Shown: in pieces, positions 35,598 through 44,608 of the stretch
Position numbering within the stretch: the first letter of the stretch is position 1
Layout of the letters: each line of letters begins with the position of its first letter
DNA from: Catenuloplanes indicus
Lineage (GTDB): Bacteria; Actinomycetota; Actinomycetes; Mycobacteriales; Micromonosporaceae
NCBI RefSeq assembly: GCF_030813715.1
Contig: NZ_JAUSUZ010000001.1
Span: 1,922,001-1,986,000, forward strand
DNA length: 64,000 nucleotides
Direction: 5' to 3'
Position numbers and translations under genes: made by a program
Notes under the pieces: generated by a model
What the model was told of the DNA's origin: nothing
Seen by the model: the letters and a program-made list of their open reading frames with translations, nothing else
Databases searched by the model: none

Positions 35598-35646
35598 CCC
35601 GTCCGGGACGGTACCCGACGACGAGAAGAACGCGGAGGTACATGAC

Positions 35647-35787
35647 ATGGAATGGTGGGTGTGGCTTCTGCTCGCCATAGCGCTGCTCATCCTCGCGGTG
35701 GGCGCGATGCTGATGACACAGTCCCGACGGCGGCGCGGTGGCGTCGTGGTCGTGGACGCACGGGCACGGCGAAGGGATCGAACATGA
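35647..35787 (+). CDS. 46-residue single-TM membrane protein
   Basis: The peptide has one N-terminal helix (WWVWLLLAIALLILAVGAML) and a basic cytoplasmic tail. GGAGGT at 35634-35639 supports the start, and its stop overlaps the next ATG (ATGA). It belongs to an operon with two PRC-barrel proteins. Confidence 0.75.
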   Translation: MEWWVWLLLAIALLILAVGAMLMTQSRRRRGGVVVVDARARRRDRT

Positions 35788-36350
35788 CCGGCCTCGTACG
35801 CGCCACCGATCTCATCGGCCGGCCGGTGGTGACCCTGTCCGGCGAGAACGTCGCACGGATCAAAGACGTCGTGTTCGCCGCACCGGGCGGTCGCATCCTC
35901 GGCTTCACACTCGCCGCCCGAGGAGCCTTCGGCGGGCGTCTGCACCAGGCACTGCCGTGGAGCCGCGTCCGCGGCGCCGGGAACGACGCCGTCATGATCG
36001 ACGACGGCGTGCTGCCGGACCGTGATGACCTGGTCGCCCGCGCCGAGATCCATGACGGCGAGGTCCTCGGCGACCTTGTGCTCACCGACGCCGGCACCTC
36101 GCTCGGCACCGTCACCGACGTGATCGTCGAGTTCGGGACCGAGCCGCAGGTGGCCGGCTACGAGATCCGCACGGGCGACGCGCTGCCACCGGCGGGCCGC
36201 ACAGTTTTGATCCCGCGGGCCGACACCATGGCGGCCTCGGGCGAGGCGGTGATCGTGCCGTCCGCTGTCACCGAGCACGTCGCGGATGACCTCGCCGGCC
36301 TCGGCGCGACCATCACCTCGATCCGCACCAGCCCAGGAGGCCGTCGATGA
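35784..36350 (+). CDS. PRC-barrel domain protein (two repeats)
   Basis: Protein of 188 residues with two PRC-barrel units: LIGRPVVTLSGENVARIKDV to DDGVLPD, and GEVLGDLVLTDAGTSLGTVT to RADT. PRC barrels occur in RimM and photosystem H subunits and mediate protein or RNA contacts. It is coupled to its neighbours on both sides by ATGA overlaps. Function unknown. Confidence 0.85.
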   Translation: MTGLVRATDLIGRPVVTLSGENVARIKDVVFAAPGGRILGFTLAARGAFGGRLHQALPWSRVRGAGNDAVMIDDGVLPDRDDLVARAEIHDGEVLGDLVLTDAGTSLGTVTDVIVEFGTEPQVAGYEIRTGDALPPAGRTVLIPRADTMAASGEAVIVPSAVTEHVADDLAGLGATITSIRTSPGGRR

Positions 36351-36781
36351 CCCGGTACACCGACATTCACCGCCGCCCCATCGTCGACACCGGCAGCGCC
36401 ACCACCGTCGCCGAGGTGGATGGCATCGTCATCGACCCGGCGACCGCAACCGTCGCAGCGCTCGGGACGCATGGCCGCCGCGACCACGCCGTCGTGCACT
36501 GGCCGGACATCACCGGCGTCGGCGACGCGGTCACGGTGGCCTCCTCCGCCGCGGTCCGGACCGCTGACGGCCGCGCCGCCGAGCTGAGTGGCCCGCAGCA
36601 CGACCCGCTCCGGAAGCGGCTGCTGACCGAGGCCGGCAACGAGATCGGACGCGTGGTCGACATCGACTTCGACCCGCGGTCCGGCCGGATCGTCGGCCTC
36701 ATGACCGAGTCGGGGACCGTCGACGGCGAACGCCTGATCGGTTGCGGCTCCTACGCCGTCGTCGTACGCGGCGACGGCTGA
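36347..36781 (+). CDS. PRC-barrel-like protein
   Basis: Protein of 144 residues, shorter and more divergent than its neighbour: TTVAEVDGIVIDPATATVAA, then a second unit with EAGNEIGRVVDIDFDPRSGR and IVGLMTESG. Translation is coupled (ATGA at 36347-36350). It is the third gene of the operon. Its 3' end faces the broken methyltransferase gene on the other strand. Confidence 0.8.
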   Translation: MTRYTDIHRRPIVDTGSATTVAEVDGIVIDPATATVAALGTHGRRDHAVVHWPDITGVGDAVTVASSAAVRTADGRAAELSGPQHDPLRKRLLTEAGNEIGRVVDIDFDPRSGRIVGLMTESGTVDGERLIGCGSYAVVVRGDG

Positions 36782-36918
36782 CCGGCGGCGGACTGCCGGA
36801 CCCCACCGGCACGGGCCGTGGCGGTCTCGACCGCGTCGGCCATGAGGATGATGACCTCCTCGGCGGCGCCGGCCGGCCCCGGATCGAGGATGGCCGTAGT
36901 CGATCCCACCGGACGTCG

Positions 36919-37817
36919 TCACCGCGGGTCCGGTGGGATCACGGCGCGCTCCGCCGAGACGAACCGTTCGATCTCGGAGATCGGCAGGTCATGGCCGGCA
37001 GGGCTGAGGTAACGGCCGGTGTATTCCGCGGCGCCGACCTGTTCGCAGACGGTCCACCGTAGGGGCGCAGGAAGGCGGCCACCTCTGCCGGGTCCAGGCC
37101 GAACCGCCAGACGTGCTGCCGGTCGACGAACTGGCGGCGGGCCGGTGCGGCGTCGTAGTCGGCGGCGCCGCCGAGGTAGTCGGCGCGCAGGTAGGTGAAG
37201 ACGATCCGGCTTCCGGGCGCCGCGGCGCCGAGTGCGGTCAGCGTCCGGCGGACGGCGTCCTCGGTCAGGTACTGGGTCACGGCCTCCCAGACGAACATCG
37301 TGGGCTGTCCGGACGCGAGCCCGGCCGCCTCCAGTGTGGTCATCAGGTCTTCGGCGGCGAAGTCGATCGGCACGAGCGTCGTGCCGGCGGTCAGACCGGC
37401 CGGCAGGGTGCGCACCCGTCGGCGTTTGACGGCGATATTGGCGGGCAGGTCGAGCTCCCAGGCGCGGCAGCCGGCCGGTGCGACGAGCCGGTAGGGTCTG
37501 GTATCCAGTCCGGCGCCGAGCAGGACGTACTGCCGGATGCCGGCGGCGAGCGCGGACCTGATCTGGTCGGTGGCGTACCGCTTACGGCACAGCACCGCGG
37601 CCCAGAGGCCGCGCGCCCGGGCGTCGGTGGCGCCGACCAGCATCCGGTAGGCCGGATCCCATCGGCAGGCGCGGGCGATCAGGCGTTGCACGGCGGGCAG
37701 CATCCGGAGGGCGAGCGGATCGTCGTACACGCGCCGGCCGGGTGGGCGGAAGTGCGCGGCGGCGGCGATCACCATCGGGCCGTACGCGGTTTGGGGGGCC
37801 GGGTCGCGTGTCACCAT
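36919..37817 (-). pseudogene. SAM-dependent methyltransferase (LCM/PPM family), frameshifted near the end
   Basis: It reads well from ATG at 37817: QTAYGPMVIAAAAHFRPPGR, YDDPLALRMLP, the SAM motif VLLGAGLDTRPYR, WELDLP, and FVWEAVTQYLTEDAV. After FLRPYG at about 37060 one base is missing; in the neighbouring frame the expected tail WTVCEQVGAAEYTGRYLSPA to IERFVSAER appears and stops at 36919. The intact paralogue at 56574-57476 has the matching tail WIVREHVGAQEYTSRYLAPT. As it stands the protein has an unrelated C-terminus. Confidence 0.88.
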
Positions 37818-37959
37818 GGCGGTGCTCCTTCACGGTACGGGGCGAGGTGCGGTCACCCGGTTTCCGACGGGGCGTCGGGCGGGGGCGAAACCACGACGGC
37901 CGGGGTTCGACGGCGCCGGCGGGGACGTTCCCACCGGACTGCCGTCGGCCGTACTGCAG

Positions 37960-38113
37960 TCACTCGTCGTCGCGCGGTGTCACCACGGGTGCGGCGGAGC
38001 GGGCGGGGTGGCGGGCGAGCCGCCGCCGGATGCCGGCCAGCCGGCTGCTCCAGGCCGGCATCCGGGCGTCGTCGAAGGTACGGGCGACGAGCACATCGGT
38101 GGAGGAGGAGCGC
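37960..38113 (-). pseudogene. C-terminal scrap of a Na+/H+ antiporter
   Basis: Minus-strand codons read SSSTDVLVARTFDDARMPAW and end VVTPRDDE at a TGA (37960). This matches the C-terminus of the antiporter at 11412 (HSSTDVVVARAFDEQAEVPG). No upstream TM helices are present. It is a leftover of a third antiporter gene. Confidence 0.75.
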
Positions 38114-38193
38114 CTCTGATTCGAGAACGGCCCGCCGCTGGTGCGGGATCTCCGTCGATCGGGGCAGCCGTGAACGGCCGCCGGAGGGCGGGA

Positions 38194-38973
38194 TCATGCG
38201 CGAGGGCTGGAATTGTCGGGCGGTGGGGGCGTGCCCGTGGCGACCATGCCGCGCAGATCGGCGACCTCGTCCCTGAGGCGGCGGATCTCATCGAGCAGAC
38301 TGGACACGTCCTGGCGTGTGGCCTGCTCGGCCGCCTCGCCGGCGGCGATGCGGTCGACGATCCAACTGGTCACCGAGCCGGTCACGAACCCGAGGAGACC
38401 GATTCCGCCGATCATCATGGCCAGGGCGACCAACCGGCCTTCGGCGGTGGCGGGAGCGAAGTCTCCGTATCCCACGGTGGTGATCGTCACCACGGCCCAC
38501 CACAGGGCCTCCGGATAGGTCTGAATGGTGCTGTCCGGCTGCCCCCGTTCGGCGTCGAGCACGGCAAGCGCGGCCACCGCCACCAGGAGTACCGTCGTGC
38601 CACCGACGTAGACGGCCAGCCGGCCACGGGTCAGGGTCTCGGCGCACTGGTTGAGTACCTTCAGCGCGAAGACCAGCCGCAGTGCCCGCAGCGGCCGTAC
38701 GACTGGAACGACCAGTACGAGCAGGTCGAACCAGTGCGAACGAAGGTAGCGCCGCCGGTGCGGGGCGAGGACGAGCCGGATCAGATAGTCGGCTCCGAAC
38801 AACGCCCAGATCACCAGGTTCGCGATCTGGCAGATGTGCTGCCAACGGGGATCCAGGCCGGGCCACAGGATCGGTATGGCGTAGACCGCGATGAACAGCA
38901 CCGACAGCGTGGTGAGGTGATAGGCGCCGATGCGTTCCCACCGGTCGAGCCGGCGCCCTGCCGACTTCTCCAT
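38194..38973 (-). CDS. voltage-gated-type potassium channel
   Basis: Protein of 259 residues. Four N-terminal TM segments form a voltage-sensor-like unit (VVRPLRALRLVFALKVL is an S4-like stretch). The pore has the filter TITTVGYGD. A C-terminal coiled-coil region (LLDEIRRLRDEVADLRGMVA) follows. It conducts K+ across the cytoplasmic membrane. ATG at 38973. Confidence 0.92.
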   Translation of the reverse strand: MEKSAGRRLDRWERIGAYHLTTLSVLFIAVYAIPILWPGLDPRWQHICQIANLVIWALFGADYLIRLVLAPHRRRYLRSHWFDLLVLVVPVVRPLRALRLVFALKVLNQCAETLTRGRLAVYVGGTTVLLVAVAALAVLDAERGQPDSTIQTYPEALWWAVVTITTVGYGDFAPATAEGRLVALAMMIGGIGLLGFVTGSVTSWIVDRIAAGEAAEQATRQDVSSLLDEIRRLRDEVADLRGMVATGTPPPPDNSSPRA

Positions 38974-39166
38974 TCGCGTTTCCGCCTCCGCTCCCCTGCC
39001 GCCCGGGCCCGGCGACGACTGCGCGCGCGGCTCCGTCGGCCCCGTGCCGACCGCCGTACGACGCCGAGATGCGCCACCTCATCGTGCACCGACGCTGTCG
39101 CGAACAGCGCGCTGTCCCGTGACAGATCCGTGACGCGGGTACGGCGAGGTCACATCGCGAGCCCGG

Positions 39167-39721
39167 CTATGCATCCCGCTGATGGTGGTCCCGGTTCGCC
39201 TGTGCGCGCCGAGGGGTGGGGTGGACGTCGCGCAGCGCGCTGCGGGCACCGGCCTGTTGCCGCGGAATGACGCTGAAGCTGCCGTCGCTCTCCAGCACGA
39301 CGGCGGCCACCGAGGTCAGATCCCCGATGCCCTGGGCGCGTACGGCCTGAAGGATCTCGCCCTCGGTGATCCGCTGACGGCGTAGCGTGCCGTCGAGCAG
39401 CTCGCCGTCGAGCAGCAGCAGGGTCGGATCCGATTTGACCAGTTCTCGCAGCTTACCGGACCGCACCGAGACCCAGCTGACCGCGAACTGCAATCCGACG
39501 AGCACCGTGAATGCGACCAGACCCTCCAGCAGCGCCACGTCCCGGGTCAACAGGATCGTGGCAAGAGTTGATCCGAGAGCGACGGTCACCACCAGATCGA
39601 AGGCGTTCATCTTCGCCAAGGTGCGTTTGCCGGAGAACCGCAGAACGGTGATCAGAAGCAGGTAGGTCAGGACGCCGACAGCAGCGATACGCCACAGGTC
39701 GTAGAAGGTGTCGAAGAACAT
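39167..39721 (-). CDS. DUF421 (YetF/YcaP-type) membrane protein
   Basis: Protein of 184 residues. Three N-terminal TM helices (AAVGVLTYLLLITVLRFSGK, FDLVVTVALGSTLATILL, GLVAFTVLVGLQFAVSWV) are followed by a cytoplasmic DUF421 domain with DPTLLLLDGELLDGTLRRQR and GSFSVIPR. Relatives are found in sporulation and stress contexts (YetF). The ATG at 39721 is used because upstream frame residues are not coding-like. Confidence 0.9.
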   Translation of the reverse strand: MFFDTFYDLWRIAAVGVLTYLLLITVLRFSGKRTLAKMNAFDLVVTVALGSTLATILLTRDVALLEGLVAFTVLVGLQFAVSWVSVRSGKLRELVKSDPTLLLLDGELLDGTLRRQRITEGEILQAVRAQGIGDLTSVAAVVLESDGSFSVIPRQQAGARSALRDVHPTPRRAQANRDHHQRDA

Positions 39722-39893
39722 GCCCGCTGGGTACCCGGTGCCGACGTCGTCACCCTGAGCACCTCGACGGCACTTTCCCGTGGCTGCCCGCCTCGCACAG
39801 TCGCCCGCAGGCACCGCGCCGACCCGCACGAACGCCCTGGATGTGATCGGCTCTCGGGTCTCGGACCAGATCTACGCACCGCCCAGGCGAGTC

Positions 39894-39918
39894 GTTTGCG
39901 GGTCCGGGCAGCGGGTAG
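39894..39918 (+). promoter_or_regulatory. sigma-B/F-like promoter upstream of a PRC-barrel gene
   Basis: GTTT at 39894-39897 and GGGTAG at 39913-39918 are separated by 15 bases, close to the general-stress consensus GTTT-N13-17-GGGTAT. The ATG follows 38 bases later with GAGAGGAAATC as the ribosome-binding region. This supports stress control of the downstream gene. Confidence 0.55.
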
Positions 39919-39955
39919 ACGGCTCAATCCGGCGAACCGAACGTGAGAGGAAATC

Positions 39956-40372
39956 ATGTCCGATCGGGCACACACACTGACGAGGCTGAGCGACACCGAC
40001 AAGGTCGTCGCGAATCCCGACCGCGACATCCGCGGCCGCACGGTCGTCGACCGCAACGGCGACGACCTCGGCAAGATCCATGACCTGCTGATCGACACCG
40101 GCGAGGAAAAGATCCGCTTCCTGCGCGTGCAGCACGGCGGCATTCTGGGTATCGGCGCGTCCGAGTCGTTCATCCCGGTGGATGCGGTCCGCGAGGTCAC
40201 CGAGGACAGGGTTCACGTCGACCTCGCCTCCGAGCAGGTCGCCGGCGCTCCCCGCTACGACCCGGAGCTCATCGATCAGAGCGACTATTACTCCGATATG
40301 TACCACTACTACGGATACGCCCCATACTGGACTCCGGGCTACATCTATCCGGCGGGCATGTACCGGATCTGA
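39956..40372 (+). CDS. PRC-barrel protein with Tyr-rich tail
   Basis: Protein of 138 residues. The PRC barrel spans about residues 23-95 (DIRGRTVVDRNGDDLGKIHD, FLRVQHGGILGIGASESFIP, REVTEDRVHVDLASEQVAGA). The tail is unusually tyrosine-rich (QSDYYSDMYHYYGYAPYWTP). GAGAGGAA lies just before the ATG. A stress-type promoter is visible upstream. Function unknown. Confidence 0.85.
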   Translation: MSDRAHTLTRLSDTDKVVANPDRDIRGRTVVDRNGDDLGKIHDLLIDTGEEKIRFLRVQHGGILGIGASESFIPVDAVREVTEDRVHVDLASEQVAGAPRYDPELIDQSDYYSDMYHYYGYAPYWTPGYIYPAGMYRI

Positions 40373-40519
40373 GAACGCGTCGCGTACGGCGGAGCCGCAG
40401 GATGGAGACGGTTGACCGGTGCACTCCCGGGCGGGCGGCGATGACACGCCACCCGCCGCCGCACCTCCACAGACGCGGCAGCATCCGGACCGGCCGGGTG
40501 ACCGCGGCAACGCCGCTCC

Positions 40520-41515
40520 TCACGACCGGGTGCGGACCTGGATCAGCCGGTCTCCGGCGGCGAACACGCCGATCCGGTCGAATCGGATCAGAACCTCATC
40601 CCGCACCACAGCCAGGACCACGTCGCCGCACTGAGCGGGTGAGAGCCCGACCTCGTGCTCCGCGACCTGCCGATCCACCAGATGCAGACCATGCCCCTGC
40701 ACGAGCAAATCACCGATCACGTCGCTCGCCGCCGGGCTCTGCGCGGACAATCCCAGCAGCCGGCCGGCCGCATCCGACGACGTGATGACCGTCGTGGCGC
40801 CGCTGCGGCGCAGTAACGGCACGTTCTCGGAGGCACGGACCGCCACGGCGATCGGAGCATCGGCGTTCAGTTGCCGCACGCTCAGCGTGACCAGCGCGGC
40901 GGTGTCGTCGCGGTCCGCGGCGACGACGACCCTGGCGGCGGAGCCCACCCCGGCCTGCGCCAGGATCATCGAGCGCGTCGCGTCGCCGATGACGGCGGCA
41001 TGGCCGTCCTCGATCGCCTCCCGCGCGGTGGCCGCCGAGGCGTCGATGACGACGAACCTGTCCCCCGGTGCGGCGCCTTCCCGTAGAGCCTGGATCGCCG
41101 CTCGGCCCTTGATGCCGTACCCGACGACCACCGTGTGACCGTGCAACCGGGACCTCCAACGGTTCAGTTTCCACTGCTGGCGGGTGCGTTGGGTCAGCAC
41201 CTCGAACGTGGTCCCCACCAGCAGCGCCAGGAAGAAGACCCGCAGTGGCATGATGACCACGACGTTGACCAGGCGAGCGGGGTCGGACACCGGCACGATG
41301 TCGCCGTAGCCGGTCGTGGACAGGCTGACCCCCGCGTAGTACACCGCGTCGAGCACCGATACGGAGCCGTCGTGCCCATCGCGATAGCCGTCCCGGTCGA
41401 GCAGCACCGTCACGCTCATGGCCGCCACGGTCGCCAGCGCCAGCGCCAGACGACGGCCCATCGTCGCCACCGGGCCGATCCGGCTCGGTGGGAGTCGCAC
41501 GCCGTCCTGGTCCAC
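40520..41515 (-). CDS. two-TM potassium channel with RCK (TrkA-N) domain
   Basis: Protein of 331 residues. The channel part has two TM helices with the filter SLSTTGYGDIVPV. The cytoplasmic RCK domain begins VVVGYGIKGRAAIQALREG (nucleotide-binding Rossmann fold) and continues to a TrkA-C-like end. It resembles Kch/MthK-type ligand-gated K+ channels. Start ATG at 41515. Confidence 0.92.
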   Translation of the reverse strand: MDQDGVRLPPSRIGPVATMGRRLALALATVAAMSVTVLLDRDGYRDGHDGSVSVLDAVYYAGVSLSTTGYGDIVPVSDPARLVNVVVIMPLRVFFLALLVGTTFEVLTQRTRQQWKLNRWRSRLHGHTVVVGYGIKGRAAIQALREGAAPGDRFVVIDASAATAREAIEDGHAAVIGDATRSMILAQAGVGSAARVVVAADRDDTAALVTLSVRQLNADAPIAVAVRASENVPLLRRSGATTVITSSDAAGRLLGLSAQSPAASDVIGDLLVQGHGLHLVDRQVAEHEVGLSPAQCGDVVLAVVRDEVLIRFDRIGVFAAGDRLIQVRTRS

Positions 41516-42046
41516 CCACGCACTCTAGCGCCGGAGCATCCCGGGCCGGGCCTGTCAGGCCTCGACCGAACCGCCGGTGCCCGGCCCTCGGCGCGATGTC
41601 GCGCTGATCAGCCGGCGCCGGAACTCCGGTGCGGCGCGGCCGTCCGGCTCCGTCTCACCGCGGCCTCACCAGCGGGCCCCACCACGGACACCGGCGGTGG
41701 CCGCCGGATCAGCCGCGCGGCGGGCACGGTCGTCACCACGAACCGCTGGTCCGGCACCGGTCGCGGTCGTCCCGCGGTGACACCCGAGGATCGGCTCGTC
41801 CGTGGCCGGTGGGTCGGCGACACCGGTCGGTCACCACAGCGCGAACGGATCCCCGCCGGCGCCCTGTGTGGCGGACGGCAGGTGCCCTCCGCCACCGCGT
41901 AGGCGCGCTTCCTCATGGAATGGTCCGAGCGGTCGCGTGGGGGCAGTGTGTCCATCGGCGCGCGACGAATTGACGATTGGGTGACATGTCGGCCGGAAGG
42001 CGCTCCGATGACGCCGTACGGCCGGGGCAGGAGTGACAATGGCCGG
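41516..42046. other. intergenic region before the sensor kinase
   Basis: About 530 bases with no supported gene. In particular no response-regulator sequence, whole or broken, was recognised next to the sensor kinase. The region should hold the kinase promoter. Confidence 0.5.
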
Positions 42047-43396
42047 ATGAGGCGGGCAGGGCTGAGAATTCGTGTGATCACCGCCTTCACCACCGGGGCG
42101 GTGCTGCTGTCGGCCGCGGTCGCGCTCATCTCTTACCAGTTGATTCGCGACTCGCTGCTGACCGAACGCGAGCGCACCGCGGTCCGCGCCGCGTACTTCG
42201 ACGCCACCGTGGTCCGCGCCGAGGTGGTGTCCGGGCGCGGCGACATCCTGGAGGTGCTGCGGCTGCTGGACACCGGTGGCAACCGGCGCGCGATCGTGCG
42301 CATCGACGGCGACTGGCACGCCCGCAGCGCCGACGGCGGCATCACCGACGCCGTCCCGGCCGCGCTCGTCGCGCAGGTGGAGGGCGGCCGGGCCGGCATG
42401 CAACGGGTGCACACCGGCGGCCGGCCGGCCGTGGTGATCGGCATCCCGCTGTCGTCCTCGGCCGGCTTCTACGAGCTGGACTCCCTCGACGAGTTGGACG
42501 CCACGCTGCGTATCCTCGCGCTGATTTTGACCACGGTCGCGGTGCTGACCGGCGCCGCAGGCGCGCTGCTCGGCTGGTACAGCACCCGCTACCTGCTCCG
42601 GCCGCTGCACACGGTCGCGGGCGCGGCGAAGGACATCGCCGCCGGGCACCTCGACGCCCGGCTCGACGAGGCCGCCGACCCGGATCTGACCGCGCTGACG
42701 TCGTCGTTCAACGACATGGTCGACAAGCTGTCCGCGCGGATGGCGCGGGACCGCCGCTTCGCCGCCGACGTCAGCCATGAGCTGCGATCCCCGCTACAGA
42801 CGCTCGCGGCCACCGCCAGCGTGCTGCGTCGCGGCCGCGATCGGCTCGATGACCGGATGGCCATGGCGGTCGACCTGATGACCGGCGAGGTCGACCGGTT
42901 CCAGGCACTCGTCAACGACCTTCTTGAGCTGTCCCGCGACGACCGGCCGGCCGACCGCACCACGGTCGACATCGCCGAGCTGGCCGCGGAGGCGTGCCGG
43001 CTCTGCGCCGTGCCGGAGAGCATCGTCACGGTCACCGGCGACGGTTCCTGGCACGTCGACCGGCGCCGGGTCCTACAGATCATGACCAACCTGCTGCACA
43101 ACGCCGTACGGTACGGCGGGGGCCCGACCGCGCTGCTGCTACAGCACGTCGACGGCCGATACGAGATCGTCGTCGACGACGAGGGCCCTGGTGTCCGGCC
43201 CGCCGAGCGCGAGGTCATCTTCGACCGGTTCGTCCGCGGGCGGCCGGCCCATGCCCGCGGCAGCACTGACGGCACCGGGCTCGGCCTGGCGCTGGTCGCC
43301 CAGCACGCGGCCGCACATACCGGAACCGCCACGGTCGAGGACTGCCCGGACGGTGGCGCACGGTTCCGGGTCCGGCTTCCGGAGGCCCAGGCATGA
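42047..43396 (+). CDS. HAMP-domain sensor histidine kinase
   Basis: Protein of 449 residues. TM1 (VITAFTTGAVLLSAAVALIS), an extracytoplasmic sensor of about 110 residues, TM2 (ALILTTVAVLTGAAGALLGW), a HAMP domain (RPLHTVAGAAKDIAAGHLDA), an H-box with the phospho-accepting His at about 244 (DVSHELRSPLQTL) and an ATPase domain with N-box LLHNAVRYGG, DDEGPGV and GTGLGLALV. The start at 42047 is preferred over the ATG at 42008 because AGGAG lies at 42029-42033, although the spacing is long. No partner response regulator is adjacent. Coupled to the lipoprotein gene by ATGA. Confidence 0.92.
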   Translation: MRRAGLRIRVITAFTTGAVLLSAAVALISYQLIRDSLLTERERTAVRAAYFDATVVRAEVVSGRGDILEVLRLLDTGGNRRAIVRIDGDWHARSADGGITDAVPAALVAQVEGGRAGMQRVHTGGRPAVVIGIPLSSSAGFYELDSLDELDATLRILALILTTVAVLTGAAGALLGWYSTRYLLRPLHTVAGAAKDIAAGHLDARLDEAADPDLTALTSSFNDMVDKLSARMARDRRFAADVSHELRSPLQTLAATASVLRRGRDRLDDRMAMAVDLMTGEVDRFQALVNDLLELSRDDRPADRTTVDIAELAAEACRLCAVPESIVTVTGDGSWHVDRRRVLQIMTNLLHNAVRYGGGPTALLLQHVDGRYEIVVDDEGPGVRPAEREVIFDRFVRGRPAHARGSTDGTGLGLALVAQHAAAHTGTATVEDCPDGGARFRVRLPEAQA

Positions 43397-43971
43397 ACAC
43401 CCGACGGCTCGCCGTGGCCGTACCGGCCATGCTGTTGACGGCTACCGCCGCCTGCGGCATTCCCGCCGAGGAGGCGCCCCGGGGCATCACCGCGCCCAAC
43501 GGCCGCTACGACGCCGCCGCGTCCGCGCGGCCGGCCACCGGCGCACCCGGCAGCATCGCCGAGACGGTGTACTTCGTCGCTGACTCCCGGCTGACCGCCA
43601 TCACCCGCAGCGTCGGCACCTACCCCGACCTCGCCACGCACCTGCAGCACCTGCTCAGCGGACCGACCATCCAGGAGGCCGCCGCGGGACTGTCCAGCGC
43701 GCTGACCGGCACCACGACCATCGGCGAGGTTCGCCCCAACGGCGCCGAGGCGATCGTCTCCGTCGGTGACTCGCCGGAGGGCAGCAGCCGCAGCGACGAG
43801 GCCCTCGCCTTCGGGCAGATCGTCTGCACGCTCGCCAGCCGCCCCGGTACCGCGGTGGTTTCCTTCACCCGCGACGGCCAGCCACTCGGCGTGCCGCGCG
43901 CCGACGGCTCGCTCTCCGAGGGCGCCCTCACCTGCGGCGACTACACCGGCCTGCTGACCGACGGCGGATGA
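43393..43971 (+). CDS. GerMN-domain lipoprotein
   Basis: Protein of 192 residues: lipobox signal (AVPAMLLTATAACGIP), then a GerMN (sporulation/germination) domain with ETVYFVADSRLTAITRSVG, LLSGPTIQEAAAGLSSAL and EAIVSVGDSPEG. It overlaps the kinase gene (ATGA), a layout like MtrB-LpqB in actinobacteria where a GerMN lipoprotein modulates a sensor kinase; a similar role here is an inference. Confidence 0.88.
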   Translation: MNTRRLAVAVPAMLLTATAACGIPAEEAPRGITAPNGRYDAAASARPATGAPGSIAETVYFVADSRLTAITRSVGTYPDLATHLQHLLSGPTIQEAAAGLSSALTGTTTIGEVRPNGAEAIVSVGDSPEGSSRSDEALAFGQIVCTLASRPGTAVVSFTRDGQPLGVPRADGSLSEGALTCGDYTGLLTDGG

Positions 43972-44070
43972 CTCCGCCCGTCCGGCGGCACACCGCCCGG
44001 CACACGTCGCACCGAGCGGCCCGGTCCCGCGCCACTCGATCGGCGGGCGCACCGGAACACGTCCGCCGGC

Positions 44071-44367
44071 TCACGGCAGAGCGTCGTCCCAGCCGCCGGG
44101 GATCGCCAGCGCGTTGCACACGTCGAGAACGCCCGGGGTCCGCCAGACCTCCGCGCCGATCTGCGCCGCCAGGTCGGCGGTGTCCACGTCACCCTCCAGG
44201 ATCACGACCCTATTCTGCACGGACACCCTCGCGGGCTGGGTCCGCAGGTGCGCCACCCGCAGCAGCCGGTGGATCGCCATCCGCCGGATGCGCTCATCGG
44301 TGGGCGCCGGGTACTCGCCCTCGTACGGCCCGAGGTGATCGTCGTCGTCCGGGTACGGAATGCCCAT
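44071..44367 (-). CDS. small BON-domain protein
   Basis: Protein of 98 residues: an acidic N-terminus (GIPYPDDDDHLGPYEGEYPA) and one BON domain (RMAIHRLLRVAHLRTQPARV, VVILEGDVDTADLAAQIGAE, GVLDVCNALAIPGG). There are no TM helices, unlike the paralogue at 27635. ATG at 44367 with GAGAGGGA upstream. Confidence 0.82.
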   Translation of the reverse strand: MGIPYPDDDDHLGPYEGEYPAPTDERIRRMAIHRLLRVAHLRTQPARVSVQNRVVILEGDVDTADLAAQIGAEVWRTPGVLDVCNALAIPGGWDDALP

Positions 44368-44446
44368 CCCTCTCCCCACGGCCCGGCACGGTCGCCGCGC
44401 CGGCCGATCGATCCAGTTGCCTACCGGCACGGCGCCGACCGTCGCA

Positions 44447-44608
44447 TCACACCAGGACGGTACGGGTGCGGCCGGTGTCGCGACGCGGGTGCGACGCCGG
44501 GCGGCCGGCCCAGCTTCCCGGGGCGATCAGCAGCACCGAGGCGACCGGCCAGGGACGCCCGGTACCGGTGCGCGACGGCCGGGTACGGCCACGACCCATG
44601 CCCCTCAT
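44447..44608 (-). CDS. 53-residue basic ORF coupled to the HesB-like gene
   Basis: A small Arg/Gly/Pro-rich frame whose ATG (44608-44606) overlaps the stop of the upstream HesB-like gene (ATGA). The middle is hydrophobic (PWPVASVLLIAPGSW). Third-position GC bias is high. No family recognised. The overlap is the main evidence for expression. Confidence 0.4.
   Translation of the reverse strand: MRGMGRGRTRPSRTGTGRPWPVASVLLIAPGSWAGRPASHPRRDTGRTRTVLV

Noticed and set aside
42008-42046. Earlier ATG (42008) as the start of the sensor kinase
   Set aside because: It adds 13 polar residues and has no better ribosome-binding site; 42047 puts the first TM helix near the N-terminus as is usual.
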